From TMED27 sp964350695 (GTDB lineage: Bacteria; Pseudomonadota; Alphaproteobacteria; Micavibrionales; Micavibrionaceae), in contig CAYGKM010000020.1 in NCBI GenBank assembly GCA_964350695.1, positions 1-16,693 on the forward strand: 16,693 bases of DNA, in the 5' to 3' direction. This document shows positions 14,588 through 16,693 of the stretch, piece after piece. The number at the start of each line of letters is the position of its first letter. The stretch's first letter is position 1. Position numbers and translations under genes: made by a program. The notes under the pieces are model-generated. The model saw only the letters and a program-made list of their open reading frames with translations, was not told the origin of the DNA and did not search any database.

Positions 14588-15916
14588 GTGACTGTTAAAG
14601 TAAGATTTGCCCCCTCCCCCACAGGTATGCTGCATGTCGGCAATGCCCGCACCGCCCTTATCACATGGCTTTTTGCGCGCAGCCAGAACGGGCATTTTTT
14701 GCTGCGGATTGACGATACGGACCCTGAGCGTTCCGAAGTGAAATATGAAGAGGCGATTAAAGAGAGCCTGACATGGATGGGTATGGATTGGGACGATACC
14801 GCCAATCAAAAAAACCGCCTTGATCTGTATGAAACCAAAATTCAGCAGCTTAAAGACGATGGGCGCATTTATGCGTGTTATGAGACGCCGGAAGAATTAT
14901 CGCTTAAGCGTAAAAGCCAGCTTAGCCGTGGCAAGCCGCCGATTTATGACCGCGCAGCGTTAGAGCTTACGGATGATAAAATTGCCGCCTTCAAAGCCGA
15001 AGGGCGCTTGCCGCATTGGCGTTTCAAGCTCAACCATACGCCGATTACGTGGCATGACCATATTCGCGGTGATGTGAAGTTCGAGGGCGGCGATTTGTCA
15101 GACCCCGTGGTGATCCGTGAAAACGGGCAGCCGCTTTATCATTTATGCTCCGTGATTGATGATGTTGATTTTGGCATCACGCATATTGTGCGCGGCGAAG
15201 ATCACGTGTCCAACACCGCAACGCATGTGCAGATGTTTGAAGCTTTGGGCGCGAAGCCGCCGGAATTTGCGCATTTGCCGCTGATTTCCGATGCGGAAGG
15301 CGGCAAGCTCTCCAAGCGTTTGGGGTCCTTGAGCATCATTGATATCCGCGATGTTGACGGCCTTGAGCCAATGGCGGTGAACAGCCTTCTGGCACGGATG
15401 GGAACATCTGATCCGATTGAGGCGTTGCCAAGCTTGCAGTCCCTGATCGAGAGTTTTGATTTCTCGAAATTCTCGCGCTCTACGCCGAAATTTGATCCTG
15501 ATGAATTGCTGCGCCTGAACGCCAAGCTTCTGCATGAAATGCCCTATGCGGATATCAAAGCACGTGTCGGCGATGTGGATGAGGAGTTCTGGCTCGCGGT
15601 GCGTGCCAACCTCGAAAAGCTGAGCGATGTGCAAGACCTTCATAAAATCGTATCAGGGCCGATTGAGCCTGTGATCGAAGAGCCGGATTATATCAACGAG
15701 GCGCTGTCTGCCCTGCCTGATACATGGGACGAAAACACATGGAGCGCATGGACTGCCGCGCTTAAGGAACAAACAGGGCGCAAAGGCAAACAGCTTTTTA
15801 TGCCTCTGCGCCAAGCCTTGACGGGCATGAGCCATGGGCCGGAAATGGATAAGCTTTTGATGCTGATCGGGCCGGAAAAGACCCGCGAGCGCCTCTCCGC
15901 CAAGAAATCAGCGTAG
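14588..15916 (+). CDS. gltX: Glutamate-tRNA ligase
   Basis: Cytoplasmic class I aminoacyl-tRNA synthetase that charges tRNA with glutamate. From GTG 14588, with AAGGA 11 bases upstream, the protein has 442 residues. The ATP-binding HIGH-type motif is in PSPTGMLHVGNART (residues 9-22) and the KMSKS-type motif is KLSKR (240-244), both in the usual GluRS form. VIRENGQPLYHLCSVIDD and HIVRGEDHVSNT are family hallmarks. It lacks the cysteine cluster of the E. coli zinc site and is somewhat shorter than the E. coli enzyme, like many alphaproteobacterial GluRS. Many alphaproteobacteria have two gltX genes with different tRNA preferences; which type this is cannot be told here. It is the last gene of its operon; two hairpins follow. 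Confidence 0.95.
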   Translation: MTVKVRFAPSPTGMLHVGNARTALITWLFARSQNGHFLLRIDDTDPERSEVKYEEAIKESLTWMGMDWDDTANQKNRLDLYETKIQQLKDDGRIYACYETPEELSLKRKSQLSRGKPPIYDRAALELTDDKIAAFKAEGRLPHWRFKLNHTPITWHDHIRGDVKFEGGDLSDPVVIRENGQPLYHLCSVIDDVDFGITHIVRGEDHVSNTATHVQMFEALGAKPPEFAHLPLISDAEGGKLSKRLGSLSIIDIRDVDGLEPMAVNSLLARMGTSDPIEALPSLQSLIESFDFSKFSRSTPKFDPDELLRLNAKLLHEMPYADIKARVGDVDEEFWLAVRANLEKLSDVQDLHKIVSGPIEPVIEEPDYINEALSALPDTWDENTWSAWTAALKEQTGRKGKQLFMPLRQALTGMSHGPEMDKLLMLIGPEKTRERLSAKKSA

Positions 15917-15941
15917 GACGGACACATAAAAAAGCGCATAA

Positions 15942-15970
15942 AAAAACTGGCCCATAAAGAGCCAGTTTTT
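15942..15970. terminator. Bidirectional intrinsic terminator between gltX and the opposing small gene
   Basis: A perfect inverted repeat, AAAAACTGGC (15942-15951) and GCCAGTTTTT (15961-15970), encloses a 9-base loop. The A-run on one side (15940-15946) and the T-run on the other make it a terminator on both strands, as expected between convergent genes. Confidence 0.8.
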
Positions 15971-15972
15971 CG

Positions 15973-16011
15973 AGATAGCAAGTGAACCCTCAAACGCTAT
16001 CTTCTTTTTTT
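15973..16011 (+). terminator. Second intrinsic terminator after gltX
   Basis: AGATAGC (15973-15979) pairs with GCTATCT (15996-16002), with a possible inner TGA/TCA pairing in the loop, followed by TC and seven T's (16005-16011). It can act only on plus-strand transcripts because no T-run follows on the other strand. It acts as a back-up behind the first hairpin. Confidence 0.6.
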
Positions 16012-16016
16012 AAACC

Positions 16017-16247
16017 TTAATGTGCGGTCTTCTTCAACAAAATCATAAATTTTTCAAGCTTTTGAACATCCCTTTCCTGGGCGGCGGGCCAGATGGTTCT
16101 GACCGTGTTTTCAAAGCTGTCATATCCTTTAATAAACAGATGGTCGCACAAAACCATCTTTCTTTGCGGCTGCAGACGCGCGAATTCTTCAATCACGTTG
16201 AAGGTCTTCGGTAGTTTCTGAATAAGCTTCATGACTGATGGTCGCAT
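16017..16247 (-). CDS. Small protein, unknown function
   Basis: Function not recognised. The 76-residue protein starts at ATG 16247, with AAAGGGAAG a few bases upstream; ATG 16232 is an in-frame alternative. It is basic and probably helical, with a single Cys in RKMVLCDHLF, an aromatic-containing GYDSFENTVRTIW segment and a Lys-rich end. There is no signal peptide or membrane segment. It is transcribed towards gltX and shares the terminator between them. The good ribosome binding site and its own intergenic region support a real gene, but I cannot name a family. Confidence 0.6.
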   Translation of the reverse strand: MRPSVMKLIQKLPKTFNVIEEFARLQPQRKMVLCDHLFIKGYDSFENTVRTIWPAAQERDVQKLEKFMILLKKTAH

Positions 16248-16382
16248 TGCCGCTTCCCTTTGTTCTTATCGTTTGTTAACGAATTATTAATAATATACAT
16301 TGAAGTGCGCCCCCCTGTAAAACAATATGGAAATTTATATTATTAAACAGACACTTACTCCAACCCGAATAAAACCGTAAAG
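16248..16382. promoter_or_regulatory. AT-rich divergent intergenic region
   Basis: This 135-base gap separates two divergent genes and is markedly AT-rich (16271-16300 and 16327-16350), with a C-run at 16310-16315. On the plus strand TTGTTA (16273-16278) and TACATT (16296-16301) are 17 bases apart. On the minus strand a TATATT -10-like hexamer (16297-16292) is preceded by only a poor -35. It probably holds both promoters, but I cannot fix them. No tRNA or other RNA gene is visible. Confidence 0.4.
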
Positions 16383-16693
16383 ATGACAAAACCACCTTCA
16401 CAGCTCTCCCCTTGCATTATTCTTGCCAAACCGCAGATGGGGGAGAATATCGGCGCGACAGCCAGAGCCATGGCTAATTTCGGGCTTACGGATCTGCGCC
16501 TGATTGCCCCGCGCGATGGCTGGCCGAACCCGAAGGCGGAAGGAATGTCCACCGGTGCGTTCGAACATCTTGCCCCCGTGCAGGTTTTTGACACGCTGAA
16601 AGACGCCGCCCATGATTGCCACGCTCTTTATGCCACCACCGCGCGGCCTCGCGATATGGTGAAACCTGTTCTCGCCCCCCGCGCGGCGATGCA
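16383..16693 (+). CDS. TrmJ-like SpoU-family tRNA 2'-O-methyltransferase (5' part)
   Basis: Partial: 103 codons are present and the gene runs off the right edge. The family (SPOUT/TrmH, SAM-dependent) methylates the ribose 2'-OH; TrmJ acts at position 32 of certain tRNAs. The visible N-terminus, IILAKPQMGENIGATARAM, then NFGLTDLRLIAPRDGWPNP, a GA-F-HL stretch and the ATTARPRD motif, match TrmJ more closely than other SpoU enzymes. The SAM-binding knot motifs lie outside the window, so the assignment rests on the N-terminal half. The start is ATG 16383, with only a weak ribosome binding site (GTAAAG). Confidence 0.85.
   Translation, partial: MTKPPSQLSPCIILAKPQMGENIGATARAMANFGLTDLRLIAPRDGWPNPKAEGMSTGAFEHLAPVQVFDTLKDAAHDCHALYATTARPRDMVKPVLAPRAAM

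Noticed and set aside
14630..15320. Unusual HIGH and KMSKS motifs in GltX
   Set aside because: HVGN and KLSKR are normal variants for glutamyl-tRNA synthetases, so this is not a sign of altered function.
16248..16382. A tRNA or small RNA gene in the AT-rich gap
   Set aside because: No cloverleaf, CCA end or hairpin followed by a T-run is visible; promoters explain the composition.

Overview
The window is a chromosomal segment of a Gram-negative bacterium, most likely an alphaproteobacterium. The reasons are a DUF3126-type small protein, adjacent ornithine-lipid genes of OlsB/OlsA type, a class II DAHP synthase, a short zinc-less GltX, and a Kdo-transferase/LpxK/LpxL cluster with alphaproteobacterial-looking motifs. 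I cannot name the genus from sequence alone; a Micavibrio-like or Rhodospirillales-like lineage is a guess. Coding density is very high. I see no tRNA, rRNA, insertion sequence, CRISPR array or phage gene.

Layout. (1) 25-1890, plus strand: olsB-like N-acyltransferase, olsA-like O-acyltransferase and a DUF3126 protein, almost without gaps. This is probably a membrane-lipid (ornithine lipid) operon. (2) 1996-5388, plus strand: four genes for exported proteins of unknown function. The first is a small protein with an Asp-rich calcium-loop-like motif. The next three are paralogues with signal peptides, a shared FDSVLEYTCFD-like core and nine cysteines at matching positions. This is the least explained part of the window. 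(3) 5391-5726, minus strand: a small charged protein of unknown function. (4) 5851-10366, plus strand: waaA, lpxK and lpxL, coupled by ATGA overlaps, for the Kdo-lipid A end of lipopolysaccharide synthesis, followed after 3 bases by glutathione reductase gor. (5) 10359-11483, minus strand: a homologue of the class I (eukaryote-type) cyclic-nucleotide phosphodiesterase catalytic domain, with its metal ligands intact; its tail overlaps the gor tail by 8 bases. (6) 11571-15916, plus strand: class II DAHP synthase, glutamine-dependent NAD synthetase and glutamyl-tRNA synthetase, probably one operon reading from a good sigma70-like promoter at 11506-11534 and ending in two terminator hairpins. (7) 16017-16247, minus strand: a small unknown protein. 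(8) 16383 to the window end, plus strand: the first 103 codons of a TrmJ-like SpoU-family RNA methyltransferase.

Together the recognisable genes are envelope lipid synthesis (ornithine lipid, lipid A, Kdo), redox and NAD supply, the first step of the shikimate pathway, and tRNA charging and modification. The two parts that deserve attention are the nine-cysteine secreted paralogue cluster and the class I phosphodiesterase homologue in a bacterial genome.
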